The notes beneath the pieces were generated by a model. The model saw nothing but the letters and a program-made list of their open reading frames with translations, had not been told where the DNA came from and made no database searches. This document shows, piece by piece, positions 44,787-54,084 of a stretch of 64,000 nucleotides of DNA. Position numbers and translations under genes: made by a program. Location of the stretch: assembly GCF_900177405.1 (NCBI RefSeq), contig NZ_LT840185.1, positions 797,501 to 861,500 on the forward strand. The letters are read 5' to 3'. The number at the start of each line of letters is the position of its first letter. The stretch's first letter is position 1. Origin of the DNA: Allosphingosinicella indica (GTDB taxonomy: Bacteria > Pseudomonadota > Alphaproteobacteria > Sphingomonadales > Sphingomonadaceae).

Positions 44787-46273
44787 CGCGTCTCCGGCGC
44801 CTCGGGCGGCAACCACGATAGAGCAACGTCGCCGCTGCCGTTGCCCGTGCGGCGCGCTTCGACGCCCGCGTCGGCAAAGGCTGCTTCGACGACGTCGGCG
44901 CGGTCCCCGCTCCCATCGACGCCCACCGCAAGGCCAGTGCGCTGCGCCGCCCAGATCGCCGTCACGACGGCGCGGCGGCCGGCATCGTCCGGCGCATCGC
45001 CGTCGAAGCTCACGCTCGGGAGCGCCGCCGCGGGCGGCACGAACCGCACCGCCCAGCCCGTCGCGCCCTGCTGCGCGCGCTGCTCGAGCGAGCGATAGGT
45101 GGCGAGCGACGCGCCGGGCAGCGGCGCCGGACGCACCGATGCGGTGCGAAACCCCGAATCCAGCATCACCGCGCCGGGCTCGACCCCCGCGATGATGCCG
45201 ATCCGTTGGCGGACGGCGTCGTCGATCCGCGTCCGCCCGTCGCGCGCCTGCGCCGCGGCGATCTGGGCCTGCTCGCTGGCTCCCGTCTCGGTGCCGACGC
45301 GGATCTGATCGATGTGGAGATCGAGCGTCCGGCCCGTCGCGCGCTGGGCGAGCGCCTTGGCCTTCGAGTCCGCGGCGCTGGCGAGCGCGGGCGTCAGCAC
45401 CGCGGCGCGCACCTGCACGGGCTCGTGCGAATAGTCGATTTCGATCTGGCTGATTCGCGCCCCCTGCGGGAAGGGCGCGAGCACCGCATCGCGAAGCTGC
45501 CGCGACGCGACCGTCTCCCACGCGATCTGCTTGAGCGCGAGGCCGAGCGGAATGGCGAGCGCGACGATGCCGAGGATGATCAGCGCGCCCTGCAGCCGCG
45601 TCTGGGTGGGCGAGAGATGCGCGCCGAAGCCGTAGAGCCGCGCCATGAAGGCCGCGGTCAGCGCCATCGCGATGAGGTTGGTGAAGAAGAGCAGCAGCGA
45701 GCCGCCGAACACCGTCCAATTGGCCGTCGCGATGCCGAAGCCGACCACTGCGAGCGGCGGCATCAAGGCGATGGCGATAGCGACGCCGACCACCGTCTCG
45801 CCGCGGCCGCGGATGAGGGCATAGCCGCCGGCGATCGCCGAGAGCATCGCGACGAGCAGATCGAACAAATTGGGCTTGGTGCGGATGGCGATTTCGGTCG
45901 TCACCGTCTGGAGCGGTGAAAGCGCGACGAATACCGCGGAAAGGACAATGGCGATCAGCGACCCCGCCGCGAGCGCGAATGCCGCGGTGCGTATCTCTTC
46001 GAAATCGAAGGTCGCGAGTGCGAAGCCCAGCCCGATGATCGGCATCATCAGGGGTGAGATAAGCATGGCGCCGATCAGGACGGCGCTGGACGGCAGCAGC
46101 AGACCAAGAATGGAGATCGCCGCCGAGATGACGACCATGAAGGCGTAGCGCGAACTCCACCGCGCCTCCGCCACGACCTTCGCGACGACCGCCTCGTGAT
46201 CGACGTCGCGCAACACCTTCATCTGCCACCAGCGCCAGAAGCGGTTGCCCGTCAGCGTCGCCGTGATCGCCAT
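44783..46273 (-). CDS. DUF389 domain-containing membrane protein
   Basis: A 496-residue protein. The N-terminal ~230 residues hold six or seven membrane helices with the DUF389 hallmarks LLPSSAVLIGAMLISPLMMP and GVAIAIALMPPLAVVGFG; the C-terminal ~250 residues are soluble and beta/alpha, an extended form of the family. The function is unknown (a transport role has been suggested for the family from topology). GGGGAGAATGA precedes ATG 46273. It is divergent from nhaA. Confidence 0.9.
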   Translation of the reverse strand: MAITATLTGNRFWRWWQMKVLRDVDHEAVVAKVVAEARWSSRYAFMVVISAAISILGLLLPSSAVLIGAMLISPLMMPIIGLGFALATFDFEEIRTAAFALAAGSLIAIVLSAVFVALSPLQTVTTEIAIRTKPNLFDLLVAMLSAIAGGYALIRGRGETVVGVAIAIALMPPLAVVGFGIATANWTVFGGSLLLFFTNLIAMALTAAFMARLYGFGAHLSPTQTRLQGALIILGIVALAIPLGLALKQIAWETVASRQLRDAVLAPFPQGARISQIEIDYSHEPVQVRAAVLTPALASAADSKAKALAQRATGRTLDLHIDQIRVGTETGASEQAQIAAAQARDGRTRIDDAVRQRIGIIAGVEPGAVMLDSGFRTASVRPAPLPGASLATYRSLEQRAQQGATGWAVRFVPPAAALPSVSFDGDAPDDAGRRAVVTAIWAAQRTGLAVGVDGSGDRADVVEAAFADAGVEARRTGNGSGDVALSWLPPEAPETR

Positions 46274-46340
46274 TCATTCTCCCCGGGGTTGCCCCCTTCC
46301 CTGTGGCCGCTACACGATTTGGAGGCAACCGGAAGGCAGA

Positions 46341-47612
46341 ATGACGCAAAATTTGAAACGCGGTTCCGCATTAAGGGCATTTCTTGGCAATGAGGCGGCC
46401 GGGGGCATTTGCCTGATGGCGGCGGCGGCGTTGGCGCTGATCGTCGCCAACGGGCCGCTCTGGGATCTCTATCATCACACGCTGCACGCGCCGACCGGGC
46501 CGGTGCTGACCGAGAAGCTCGGGCCGATGACGGCGCATCTCTGGATCAACGACGGGCTGATGGCGATCTTCTTCCTGCTCGTCGGGCTGGAGATAAAGCG
46601 TGAGTTCGTCGACGGGCGGCTCGTCACCTGGGAACAGCGACGCCTGCCCTTCCTCGCCGCCGCCGCGGGCATGGCGGTGCCGGCGATCCTCTATCTCCTC
46701 GTCTCGAGCCGCGCGCCCGGCCTTGCCAACGGCTGGGCGATCCCGGCAGCGACCGATATCGCCTTCGCGATCGGCGTGCTCGCGCTGCTCGGCAAGCGCG
46801 CGCCGACCAGCCTCAAGCTCTTCCTGACGACCGTCGCCATCGTCGACGACATGGGCGCGGTGGCGATCATTGCAGTCGCCTACACCGCCGAGATCAACAC
46901 GCTCGCGCTCGGCGCCGCCGCGGCGGTCCTCGCAGCGATGCATGTGCTGGGGAAAAGCGGCGTGCTGAAACTCTGGCCCTATCTGATCCTCGCCGCCTGC
47001 CTTTGGTATGCGATCCTGCTGTCGGGGGTTCACGCCACCATCGCCGGCGTCCTCGCCGCGGCGATGATCCCGGTGGTGAAGACGCCTGGCGCCCCCGATG
47101 CGCCGCATTCGCCGCTGCACCGGCTGGAACATGCCATCGCGCCGTGGGTCGCGTTCGGCATCGTGCCGCTGTTCGGCTTCGCCAACGCTGGCGTGTCGCT
47201 GGCCGGCATGGGCGTCGACGACATCCTCGCGCCGCTGCCGCTGGGCATCGCCGCGGGCCTTTTCATCGGCAAGCAGATCGGCATCTTCGGCGCGGTCTGG
47301 GCAGCGGTGCGCTTCGGCATGGCGTCCAAGCTGCGCGGCGCGACCTGGCTGCAAATCTATGCCGTGAGCATGCTTTGCGGCATCGGCTTTACGATGAGCC
47401 TGTTCATCGGCGCCCTCGCCTTTCCCGGCCAGCCCGAACTGATTGAGGAAGCCAAGATCGGCGTGTTGCTCGGATCGCTGCTTTCGGCGATCACGGGCTA
47501 TGCGATCCTCCGCTTCGCACCGCAGGCGAGCGACCGGTGGCAGGAGGAGGCGGCGAAGCAGCGGGAGATCGCCGTGGACGGCGACGTGCAACATCTGGAG
47601 GAGCGCGGATGA
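46341..47612 (+). CDS. nhaA: Na+/H+ antiporter NhaA
   Basis: A 423-residue, 12-helix sodium/proton exchanger for pH and Na+ homeostasis. Family features are WINDGLMAIFFLLVGLEIKREF, AIPAATDIAFAIGVLAL, the ion-binding Asp pair in VAIVDDMGAVAIIA, and LLSGVHATIAGVLAAAMIP. ATG 46341 follows GGAAGGCAG; the longer frame starts in the divergent leader. A lipoprotein gene overlaps its stop by 4 bases, an unusual partner. Confidence 0.96.
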   Translation: MTQNLKRGSALRAFLGNEAAGGICLMAAAALALIVANGPLWDLYHHTLHAPTGPVLTEKLGPMTAHLWINDGLMAIFFLLVGLEIKREFVDGRLVTWEQRRLPFLAAAAGMAVPAILYLLVSSRAPGLANGWAIPAATDIAFAIGVLALLGKRAPTSLKLFLTTVAIVDDMGAVAIIAVAYTAEINTLALGAAAAVLAAMHVLGKSGVLKLWPYLILAACLWYAILLSGVHATIAGVLAAAMIPVVKTPGAPDAPHSPLHRLEHAIAPWVAFGIVPLFGFANAGVSLAGMGVDDILAPLPLGIAAGLFIGKQIGIFGAVWAAVRFGMASKLRGATWLQIYAVSMLCGIGFTMSLFIGALAFPGQPELIEEAKIGVLLGSLLSAITGYAILRFAPQASDRWQEEAAKQREIAVDGDVQHLEERG

Positions 47613-48901
47613 GACTTTGCGGGATGCTGGCGGCGGCGCTGCTGCTGGCGAGCTGTGCGGGGCGGAGCGTCGAGCGCGACAGTCTGGCCGAGATCGCGTC
47701 GGACTATGTGCAGATGCAGCTCGAGATCGGCGAGCGCGAGCCCGGCTATATCGATGCCTATTACGGCCCCGCCGAATGGCAGGCGGCGGCGAAGGCCGCG
47801 CCGCGATCGCTCGAGAAGCTGAGCGAGGAAGCGGTGACGCTGAAAGCGCGGCTCGATGCCGTCGAACCCGCGGCGCTCGACCGCTGGGAACAGCGCCGCC
47901 GCGCCTTTCTGATCGCGCAGCTCACCGCCGCCGAGACGCGGCTGCGGATGCTGCGTGGCGAGACGTTGAGCTTCGAGGATGAGGCCGAAGGGCTGTTCGG
48001 CGTCCGGCCCGAGCTGAAGCCGCTTTCGAGCTACGATCCGATACTCGCCAAGATCGAGCGGCTGGTGCCCGGCAAGGGCGCGCTCGTGGACCGCGTCGAC
48101 GCTTTCCAGAACCGCTTCTCGATCCCCGCCGACAAGGTGCGGCCGGTGATGGACGCGGCGATCGCCGAATGCCGTCGCCGCAGCCTGGCGCATATTCCGA
48201 TGCCCGCGGGCGAGCGTTTCACGCTGGAGCTGGTCAAGGACAAGAGCTGGGGCGGCTACAATTATTATCAGGGCAACGCCCACAGCCTCATCCAGATCAA
48301 CACCGATCTGCCGATCCGCATCGACCGCGCGATCGATCTCGGCTGCCACGAGGGCTATCCCGGCCACCATGCGCTCAACTCGCTGCTCGAACAGAAGCTG
48401 ACCAAGGAGCGCGGCTGGGTCGAGTTCAGCGTCTATCCGCTCTATTCGCCGCAGTCGCTGATCGCGGAAGGCACCGCCAATTACGGCGCGGATCTGGCCT
48501 TCCCGGGCGAAGAGCGGCTCGCGTTTGAGACCGGCACGCTCTACCCGCTTGCCGGCCTGCCGACCGCTCGGGCGGCGGAATATCTCGCGCTCCAGCAAGC
48601 GATGAAGGATCTCTCCGGCGCACGGTTCACGATCGCCGCCGACTATCTCGCCAAGCGGATCGACCAGGCGGAGGCGGTGCGGCTCCTGCGCAAATATCAG
48701 CTCGTCTCGCGCGAGCGGGCCGAACAGTCGCTGCGCTTCATCGACAATTACCGGAGCTACATCATCAACTACGGCTTGGGCGAAGAGATGTCGCGCCGCT
48801 GGGTCGAGGCGCAGGGGCCGGACGGCACGACGCGCTGGAAGGCGCTCGAACGCCTGATCAGCGAGCCGACGCTGCCCAGCGATCTGGCAGTCGCCTCGTG
48901 A
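47609..48901 (+). CDS. DUF885-like lipoprotein (putative metallopeptidase)
   Basis: A 430-residue protein with a lipoprotein signal peptide (LCGMLAAALLLASCAG, lipobox Cys). The C-terminal half has LGCHEGYPGHHALNSLL, an HExxxxH-type metal motif of DUF885 peptidases, preceded by AHSLIQINTDLPI and followed by AEGTANYGADLAFP, whose Glu may be a further ligand. Likely a zinc peptidase on the periplasmic face of a membrane. It is translationally coupled to nhaA (ATGA). Confidence 0.82.
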   Translation: MRLCGMLAAALLLASCAGRSVERDSLAEIASDYVQMQLEIGEREPGYIDAYYGPAEWQAAAKAAPRSLEKLSEEAVTLKARLDAVEPAALDRWEQRRRAFLIAQLTAAETRLRMLRGETLSFEDEAEGLFGVRPELKPLSSYDPILAKIERLVPGKGALVDRVDAFQNRFSIPADKVRPVMDAAIAECRRRSLAHIPMPAGERFTLELVKDKSWGGYNYYQGNAHSLIQINTDLPIRIDRAIDLGCHEGYPGHHALNSLLEQKLTKERGWVEFSVYPLYSPQSLIAEGTANYGADLAFPGEERLAFETGTLYPLAGLPTARAAEYLALQQAMKDLSGARFTIAADYLAKRIDQAEAVRLLRKYQLVSRERAEQSLRFIDNYRSYIINYGLGEEMSRRWVEAQGPDGTTRWKALERLISEPTLPSDLAVAS

Positions 48902-48914
48902 TCGGCAACGGCTG

Positions 48915-49916
48915 ATGCGCCGCTTCTTCGATGACCGGCAGGCCGGCCACGCGCCGGCGGTCGAGCTGCACAACGGCGCCTTCGTCCCCTATGCCGAGCA
49001 TTCCGGCCGCCTCGCTGCAATCCGCGCGGCGATCGGCCCGACCGTAACGCCGCGCGATCATGGCGAGGCGCCGATCCTCGCCGTCCACCCGGAGCCCTAT
49101 GTCGCCTTCCTGAAGCGCGCGCATGCCGATTGGCGGGCGGCGGGCCGTGAAGGCGATGCGGCGGGCTATGCCTGGCCGGTCGCACGCCGCCGGGCGCTCG
49201 ATCTCGCCCGGATCGACGCGAAGCTCGGCCTCTACAGCTACGACGGATCGACGCCGATCGCGGAAGGCACCTGGGACGCCGCATATTGGTCGGCGCAGAC
49301 CGCACTTTCGGCGCTCGGCGCAGTGCTCACCGGTGACACCGCCGCCTTCGCACTCTGCCGCCCGCCCGGCCACCACGCCGGCGCCGATTATCTCGGGGGT
49401 TATTGCTATCTCAACAGCGCCGCGATCGCCGCCGAAGCAGCGACCGCCGCAGGCCGCCGCGTCGCGATCCTCGACGTCGATTATCACCACGGCAACGGCA
49501 CCCAGGACATCTTCTACGCGCGCGGCGACGTCTTCTTCGCCTCGATCCACGCGGATCCCCGGACCGATTACCCCTTCTTCTGGGGCCATGCCGACGAACG
49601 CGGCGAAGGCGCGGGCCGAGGCGGCACGCTCAACCTCCCGCTGCCGCAGGGCACCGGCTGGACGGCCTACGAACCCGCGCTCGATCAGGCACTGGCGGCC
49701 ATCGCCGATTTCGGCGCCGACCTGCTGATCGTTTCCTACGGCGCCGACACTTACGCCGACGACCCTATCAGCTTCTTCACGCTGCAAACACCGAACTACA
49801 CCGCCATGGCCCGCCGCATCGCCGCGGCTGGCCTGCCGACCATGATCGTGATGGAAGGCGGCTATGCGGTGGAAGCGCTGGGCGCTAACGTAGAGGCGTT
49901 CCTCAGCGGGTTCTGA
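48915..49916 (+). CDS. Histone deacetylase-like amidohydrolase (acetylpolyamine amidohydrolase type)
   Basis: A 333-residue class II-like zinc deacetylase. Motifs are RPPGHHAGADYLGGYCYLN with the catalytic His pair, ILDVDYHHGNGTQDIF and SIHADP with the zinc-ligand Asp/His, and VSYGADTYADDPI. Bacterial members deacetylate acetylpolyamines or related small amides rather than histones. It starts 14 bases after the DUF885 gene, so may share its transcript; the Shine-Dalgarno is weak. Confidence 0.92.
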   Translation: MRRFFDDRQAGHAPAVELHNGAFVPYAEHSGRLAAIRAAIGPTVTPRDHGEAPILAVHPEPYVAFLKRAHADWRAAGREGDAAGYAWPVARRRALDLARIDAKLGLYSYDGSTPIAEGTWDAAYWSAQTALSALGAVLTGDTAAFALCRPPGHHAGADYLGGYCYLNSAAIAAEAATAAGRRVAILDVDYHHGNGTQDIFYARGDVFFASIHADPRTDYPFFWGHADERGEGAGRGGTLNLPLPQGTGWTAYEPALDQALAAIADFGADLLIVSYGADTYADDPISFFTLQTPNYTAMARRIAAAGLPTMIVMEGGYAVEALGANVEAFLSGF

Positions 49917-49935
49917 ATCGGGATGCTCTGCGGCG

Positions 49936-50853
49936 CTAGGGAATTTCGAAGCGCACCGAGTTCACATAATAGGATGCCAGCGGCTTGCCTTCCTTGTCGA
50001 GCGCGGGCTCGAAGCGCGCTCGTCTCTTCAAGGCCGCACACACGGCCGTATCGAACCCTTCGGGCCGCGTAGAGCGCTGGATGTGACAATCGGTGGGTTT
50101 GCCTTCCGAGTCCACACTCAACCGAAAGTGCACGAGGCCCTGCGCACCCTTACGCAGCAGATCCATCGGATAATCGGACGACCGAAGCCAGTTCGCTGGC
50201 GCCTCGGCCGGCATCAGCTTTTTGCTCAGGGACGCATGGCGGGCCACGTCGATGCCCCAATGGGAAAGAAGTTCGTCCATGCATTTGCGAAACGCATTCA
50301 TTGGTGCGCCCAGCGAGCCCGTGTCCAACACCACTTTGGGCATGCCGGACAGTTGCAACGACAAGAACATGATCGCAGCTTCGCGTTCGGGCGCGATCGG
50401 CGGCAGTTCAAACCACCGGCGCACGTCCGGATTATACTGGGCCTCCAGTTTCTCTTTCTCACTATCCGTAAGAGGGGTTATCCGCATCGCCTGCGAAAAA
50501 ACCAGTGAGGGTCGGTTCGCCGTTTCACCGACAAGGAAGTCTATCTTCTGTGCAGCTTCGGTTGGACCGAATTGCAGCTTGGCATCTCCGCTCTCGCCCC
50601 GCCGCTTGAGACGTTTGCCGACCATCGTGACGCGGAAATAATCGTCCGGTTCGAACCGGTCCAATATCAGCAGCGTCGTCCAGTCGCCGGTTCCGAACTG
50701 GCGAGCGAGACGGCAACTGTCGGCTGCGTAATTGATCTCCCATTGCGAAGACGGAGCGAGCTGAATTGGCTCTCGTGCAGCATTAGCCGGGTAAACGACC
50801 GAACCGGCCAAGGCCAATGCAGCGATAAGGCGGCCGGATAATCGCGAGATCAT
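49936..50853 (-). CDS. Exported protein with TonB-like C-terminal domain
   Basis: A 305-residue protein with a signal peptide ([20 protein letters not shown]). The last ~85 residues ([31 protein letters not shown]... [14 protein letters not shown]) form a TonB C-terminal fold; the rest is not recognised. There is no transmembrane anchor or Pro-rich spacer, so it is not a classical TonB energy transducer. Cys residues at CHIQ and VCAAL could pair. Convergent with the deacetylase gene. Confidence 0.75.
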   Translation of the reverse strand: MISRLSGRLIAALALAGSVVYPANAAREPIQLAPSSQWEINYAADSCRLARQFGTGDWTTLLILDRFEPDDYFRVTMVGKRLKRRGESGDAKLQFGPTEAAQKIDFLVGETANRPSLVFSQAMRITPLTDSEKEKLEAQYNPDVRRWFELPPIAPEREAAIMFLSLQLSGMPKVVLDTGSLGAPMNAFRKCMDELLSHWGIDVARHASLSKKLMPAEAPANWLRSSDYPMDLLRKGAQGLVHFRLSVDSEGKPTDCHIQRSTRPEGFDTAVCAALKRRARFEPALDKEGKPLASYYVNSVRFEIP

Positions 50854-50899
50854 CCGGCCAGCCTAGATTGCGACCGTGCGCACGTAAAGCGCTAGACGA

Positions 50900-51829
50900 T
50901 TACAGCTTCTCGGTCAGTTCAGGGACGATCTTGAACAGATCGCCGACCAGTCCGACGTCGGCGATCTGGAAGATCGGGGCGTCTTCGTCCTTGTTGATCG
51001 CGACGATGGTCTTCGAATCCTTCATGCCCGCCAGATGCTGGATCGCGCCCGAGATACCGATCGCGATATAGACTTCGGGCGCGACGATCTTGCCGGTCTG
51101 GCCGACCTGATAATCGTTGGGCGCGTAGCCCGCATCGACCGCCGCGCGGCTGGCGCCGACGCCGGCCTTGAGCTTGTCGGCGAGCGGATCGATCAGCGCG
51201 TGAAACTGCTCCGAAGAGCCGAGCGCGCGGCCGCCCGATACGATGATCTTGGCGCTGGTGAGCTCCGGCCGCTCGGACTTGGAAAGTTCCGACCCGACGT
51301 AGGAGGAGAGGCCCTTGTCGCCGCCGCCGGAGACGGCCTCGACGGTGCCGCTGCCGCCCTCGGCTGCGGCCTTTTCGAACGCGGTGCCGCGCACGGTGAT
51401 GACCTTCTTCGCGTCCGAAGACTTGACCGTCGCGATCGCGTTGCCGGCGTAGATCGGACGGGTGAACGTGTCCTCGCTCTCGACCGAGAGGATGTCGCTG
51501 ATCTGCATGACGTCGAGCAGCGCAGCGACGCGCGGCGCGACATTCTTGCCGGTGGTGGTGGCAGGCACCAGGAAGGCGTCGTGATGGCCCATCAGATCGG
51601 CGACCAGCGGCGCGACATTCTCGGCGAGATTGTTGGCATAAGCGGAGTCGTCGGCGACATGCACCTTCGACACCCCCGCGATCTTCGCCGCCGCCTCGCC
51701 GACGCCGCCGACGCCCTGCCCGGCGACCAGCAAATGCACTTCGCCGAGCTTGGCTGCGGCGGTGACCGTGGCGAGCGTGGCGTCCTTCACCTGGCCGCCG
51801 TCATGCTCCACGAGAACGAGGGTCTTCAT
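50900..51829 (-). CDS. etfA: Electron transfer flavoprotein subunit alpha
   Basis: A 309-residue subunit that holds FAD in its C-terminal domain and passes electrons from acyl-CoA and other dehydrogenases to ETF-ubiquinone oxidoreductase. The FAD-binding [35 protein letters not shown] and [15 protein letters not shown] segments are typical. Its ATG overlaps the etfB stop by 4 bases. The locus fits the acyl-CoA metabolism seen elsewhere in the window. Confidence 0.96.
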   Translation of the reverse strand: MKTLVLVEHDGGQVKDATLATVTAAAKLGEVHLLVAGQGVGGVGEAAAKIAGVSKVHVADDSAYANNLAENVAPLVADLMGHHDAFLVPATTTGKNVAPRVAALLDVMQISDILSVESEDTFTRPIYAGNAIATVKSSDAKKVITVRGTAFEKAAAEGGSGTVEAVSGGGDKGLSSYVGSELSKSERPELTSAKIIVSGGRALGSSEQFHALIDPLADKLKAGVGASRAAVDAGYAPNDYQVGQTGKIVAPEVYIAIGISGAIQHLAGMKDSKTIVAINKDEDAPIFQIADVGLVGDLFKIVPELTEKL

Positions 51830-52575
51830 GCCACCACTCCCAGCGTCTTCAGTTTACCGATGAGTTCGTCGACCGTGCCAACCTTGACGCCCGCCTGGCG
51901 CTTGGCCGGTTCCTCGACCTTCAGCGTCTGGAGGCGCGGCGCGATGTCGATGCCGTAATCCTCCGGCGTCTTGGTCGCGAGCGGCTTGGACTTCGCCTTC
52001 ATGATGTTGGGCAGCGACGCATAACGCGGCTCGTTGAGTCGCAGATCGGTGGTGACGATGGCGGGAAGGTTGAGCTTCACCGTCTCGAGGCCACCGTCCA
52101 CCTCGCGGGTCACCGTCGCGGCGCCGTCCGCGAGCTCGACCTTCGAGGCGAAGGTGCCCTGCCCCCAGCCGAGCAGCGCGGCGAGCATCTGACCGGTCTG
52201 GTTGCTGTCGTCGTCGATCGCCTGCTTGCCGAGGATGACCAGCTCGGGATTTTCCTCCGCGACGACCTTCTGCAGCAGCTTGGCGACGGCGAGCGGCTCG
52301 ACCTCGGCGTCGGTCTGGATGAGGATCGCGCGATCGGCGCCCATCGCGAGCGCGGTGCGCAGCGTCTCCTGCGCCTTCGCCGGGCCGATCGAGACCGCGA
52401 CGATCTCGGTCGCCGCGCCCTTTTCCTTGAGGCGGATGGCTTCCTCGACCGCGATCTCGTCGAACGGGTTCATGCTCATCTTGACGTTGGCGAGATCGAC
52501 GCCCGTGCCGTCGGCCTTCACCCGCGGCTTGACGTTGTAATCGATCACCCGCTTCACCGGGACCAGCAGCTTCAT
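51826..52575 (-). CDS. etfB: Electron transfer flavoprotein subunit beta
   Basis: A 249-residue partner of EtfA that binds AMP structurally. [39 protein letters not shown] and [22 protein letters not shown] are family marks, and the recognition-loop region ([18 protein letters not shown]) that contacts dehydrogenases is intact. sucC lies upstream across a repeat-filled gap. Confidence 0.96.
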   Translation of the reverse strand: MKLLVPVKRVIDYNVKPRVKADGTGVDLANVKMSMNPFDEIAVEEAIRLKEKGAATEIVAVSIGPAKAQETLRTALAMGADRAILIQTDAEVEPLAVAKLLQKVVAEENPELVILGKQAIDDDSNQTGQMLAALLGWGQGTFASKVELADGAATVTREVDGGLETVKLNLPAIVTTDLRLNEPRYASLPNIMKAKSKPLATKTPEDYGIDIAPRLQTLKVEEPAKRQAGVKVGTVDELIGKLKTLGVVA

Positions 52576-52597
52576 GCTCGCTCCTTCTCAAACTCTC

Positions 52598-52783
52598 CCT
52601 TCTCCCCGGTGGGAGAAGGATACCGCAGCTTGGCGGCAGCGCCGCCTTAGCGGAGGTTGGATGAGGGCGGGCGGCGCCTCGGCGCCGCGCGCCCGCATCT
52701 TGCGAGCGCTCACCCCTCACCCAGCTACGACTAGGCAGCACGCTGCCAAGTCTCCGCAACCCTCTCCCCTCAAGGGGCGAGGG
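52598..52783. repeat. Hairpin-rich intergenic repeat region between sucC and etfB
   Basis: Two palindromes, CCTTCTCCCCGGTGGGAGAA (to GG at 52619) and CCCTCTCCCCTCAAGGGGCG (to AGGG at 52783), flank GC-rich short inverted repeats such as GGCGCCTCGGCGCC. The ends are of the same general type as the 41823 palindromes. It is a probable transcript boundary between sucC and etfBA. Confidence 0.7.
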
Positions 52784-52792
52784 AAAATCGAC

Positions 52793-53992
52793 CTACGCCG
52801 CCTTGCCGACCTCGGCGACGATCTTGCGCGCCGCGTCGTCCAGATCGTTCGCCGGGACGATGGCGAGGCCGCTGTCCGCCAGGATGCGCTTGCCCTCCGC
52901 GACATTGGTGCCTTCGAGGCGGACGACCAGCGGCACGCTCAATTGCACTTCCTTGGCGGCGGCGATGATGCCTTCCGCGATGATGTCGCAGCGCATGATC
53001 CCGCCGAAGATGTTGACCAGAATGCCCTTCACCGCCGGATCCGAAAGGATGATCTTGAACGCGGCCGCGACCTTCTCCTTCGAGGCGCCGCCGCCGACAT
53101 CGCAGAAATTGGCCGGGAAGGCACCGTTCAGCTTGATGATGTCCATCGTCGCCATGGCGAGGCCGGCGCCGTTGACCATGCAGCCGATATTGCCGTCGAG
53201 CTTGATGTAGGCGAGGTCGTGCTTCGACGCCTCGATCTCCATCGGATCCTCTTCGGTCTCGTCGCGCAAGTCGGCGAGATCCTTGTGGCGGAACATGGCG
53301 TTGGAATCGAAGCCGACCTTGGCGTCCAGCACCATCAACTTGCCGTCACCCGTGATCGCCAGCGGGTTGATCTCGATCTGGCTGGCATCGGTGCCGAGGA
53401 ACGCGTCGTAGAGCTTTGCCGCGACGTTCGCCGCCTGCTTGGCGAGATCGCCCGTGAGACCGAGCGCCGCCGCGACCGCGCGGCCGTGATGCGGCATGAA
53501 GCCCGTCGCCGGGTCGATATCGATCGTGTGGATCTTCTCGGGCGTGTCGTGCGCCACCGTCTCGATGTCCATGCCGCCCTCGGTGGAGACGACCATCGAA
53601 ATACGCCCGCTCGCCCGGTTGACGAGCAGAGCGAGGTAGAATTCCTTGTCGATATCGACGCCGTCGGTGACGTAGAGGCGGTTGACCTGCTTGCCGGCCT
53701 CGCCGGTCTGCACCGTCACGAGCGTGTTGCCGAGCATATCGGTAGCAGCGGCGCGCACCTCATCCTCGCTCTTGGCGAGACGGACGCCGCCCTTGGCGTC
53801 CGGGCCCAATTCGTTGAACTTCCCCTTGCCGCGCCCGCCGGCGTGGATCTGCGCCTTCACCACATAGAGCGGCCCGGGCAGCTTTTTCGACGCGGCGACC
53901 GCTTCCTCGACGCTCATCGCGGCGAAGCCCGCCGGCACCGGCACGCCGAATTTCGCCAGCAGTTCCTTCGCCTGATATTCGTGGATGTTCAT
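52793..53992 (-). CDS. sucC: Succinyl-CoA synthetase (ADP-forming) subunit beta
   Basis: A 399-residue ATP-grasp subunit of the TCA enzyme that makes succinate and ATP from succinyl-CoA. The N-terminus [32 protein letters not shown], and the C-terminal [17 protein letters not shown] / [16 protein letters not shown] are diagnostic. The alpha-subunit gene sucD is not adjacent on either side, so it must be elsewhere on the chromosome. Confidence 0.96.
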   Translation of the reverse strand: MNIHEYQAKELLAKFGVPVPAGFAAMSVEEAVAASKKLPGPLYVVKAQIHAGGRGKGKFNELGPDAKGGVRLAKSEDEVRAAATDMLGNTLVTVQTGEAGKQVNRLYVTDGVDIDKEFYLALLVNRASGRISMVVSTEGGMDIETVAHDTPEKIHTIDIDPATGFMPHHGRAVAAALGLTGDLAKQAANVAAKLYDAFLGTDASQIEINPLAITGDGKLMVLDAKVGFDSNAMFRHKDLADLRDETEEDPMEIEASKHDLAYIKLDGNIGCMVNGAGLAMATMDIIKLNGAFPANFCDVGGGASKEKVAAAFKIILSDPAVKGILVNIFGGIMRCDIIAEGIIAAAKEVQLSVPLVVRLEGTNVAEGKRILADSGLAIVPANDLDDAARKIVAEVGKAA

Positions 53993-54084
53993 GGGGTGAA
54001 AACGTCCTTCACGGGGAAACGGGGAGTCGTGGCCCTAAAGCATAGACTGGGGAGGCGGAGCAAGCGGGACGCGGGCGGGCAGGG

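Noticed and set aside
52598-52783. Possible small RNA or CRISPR-like repeat between sucC and etfB
   Set aside because: The repeats are inverted palindromes without regular direct repeats and spacers, so it is a hairpin repeat region and not CRISPR; no RNA-gene features were identifiable.
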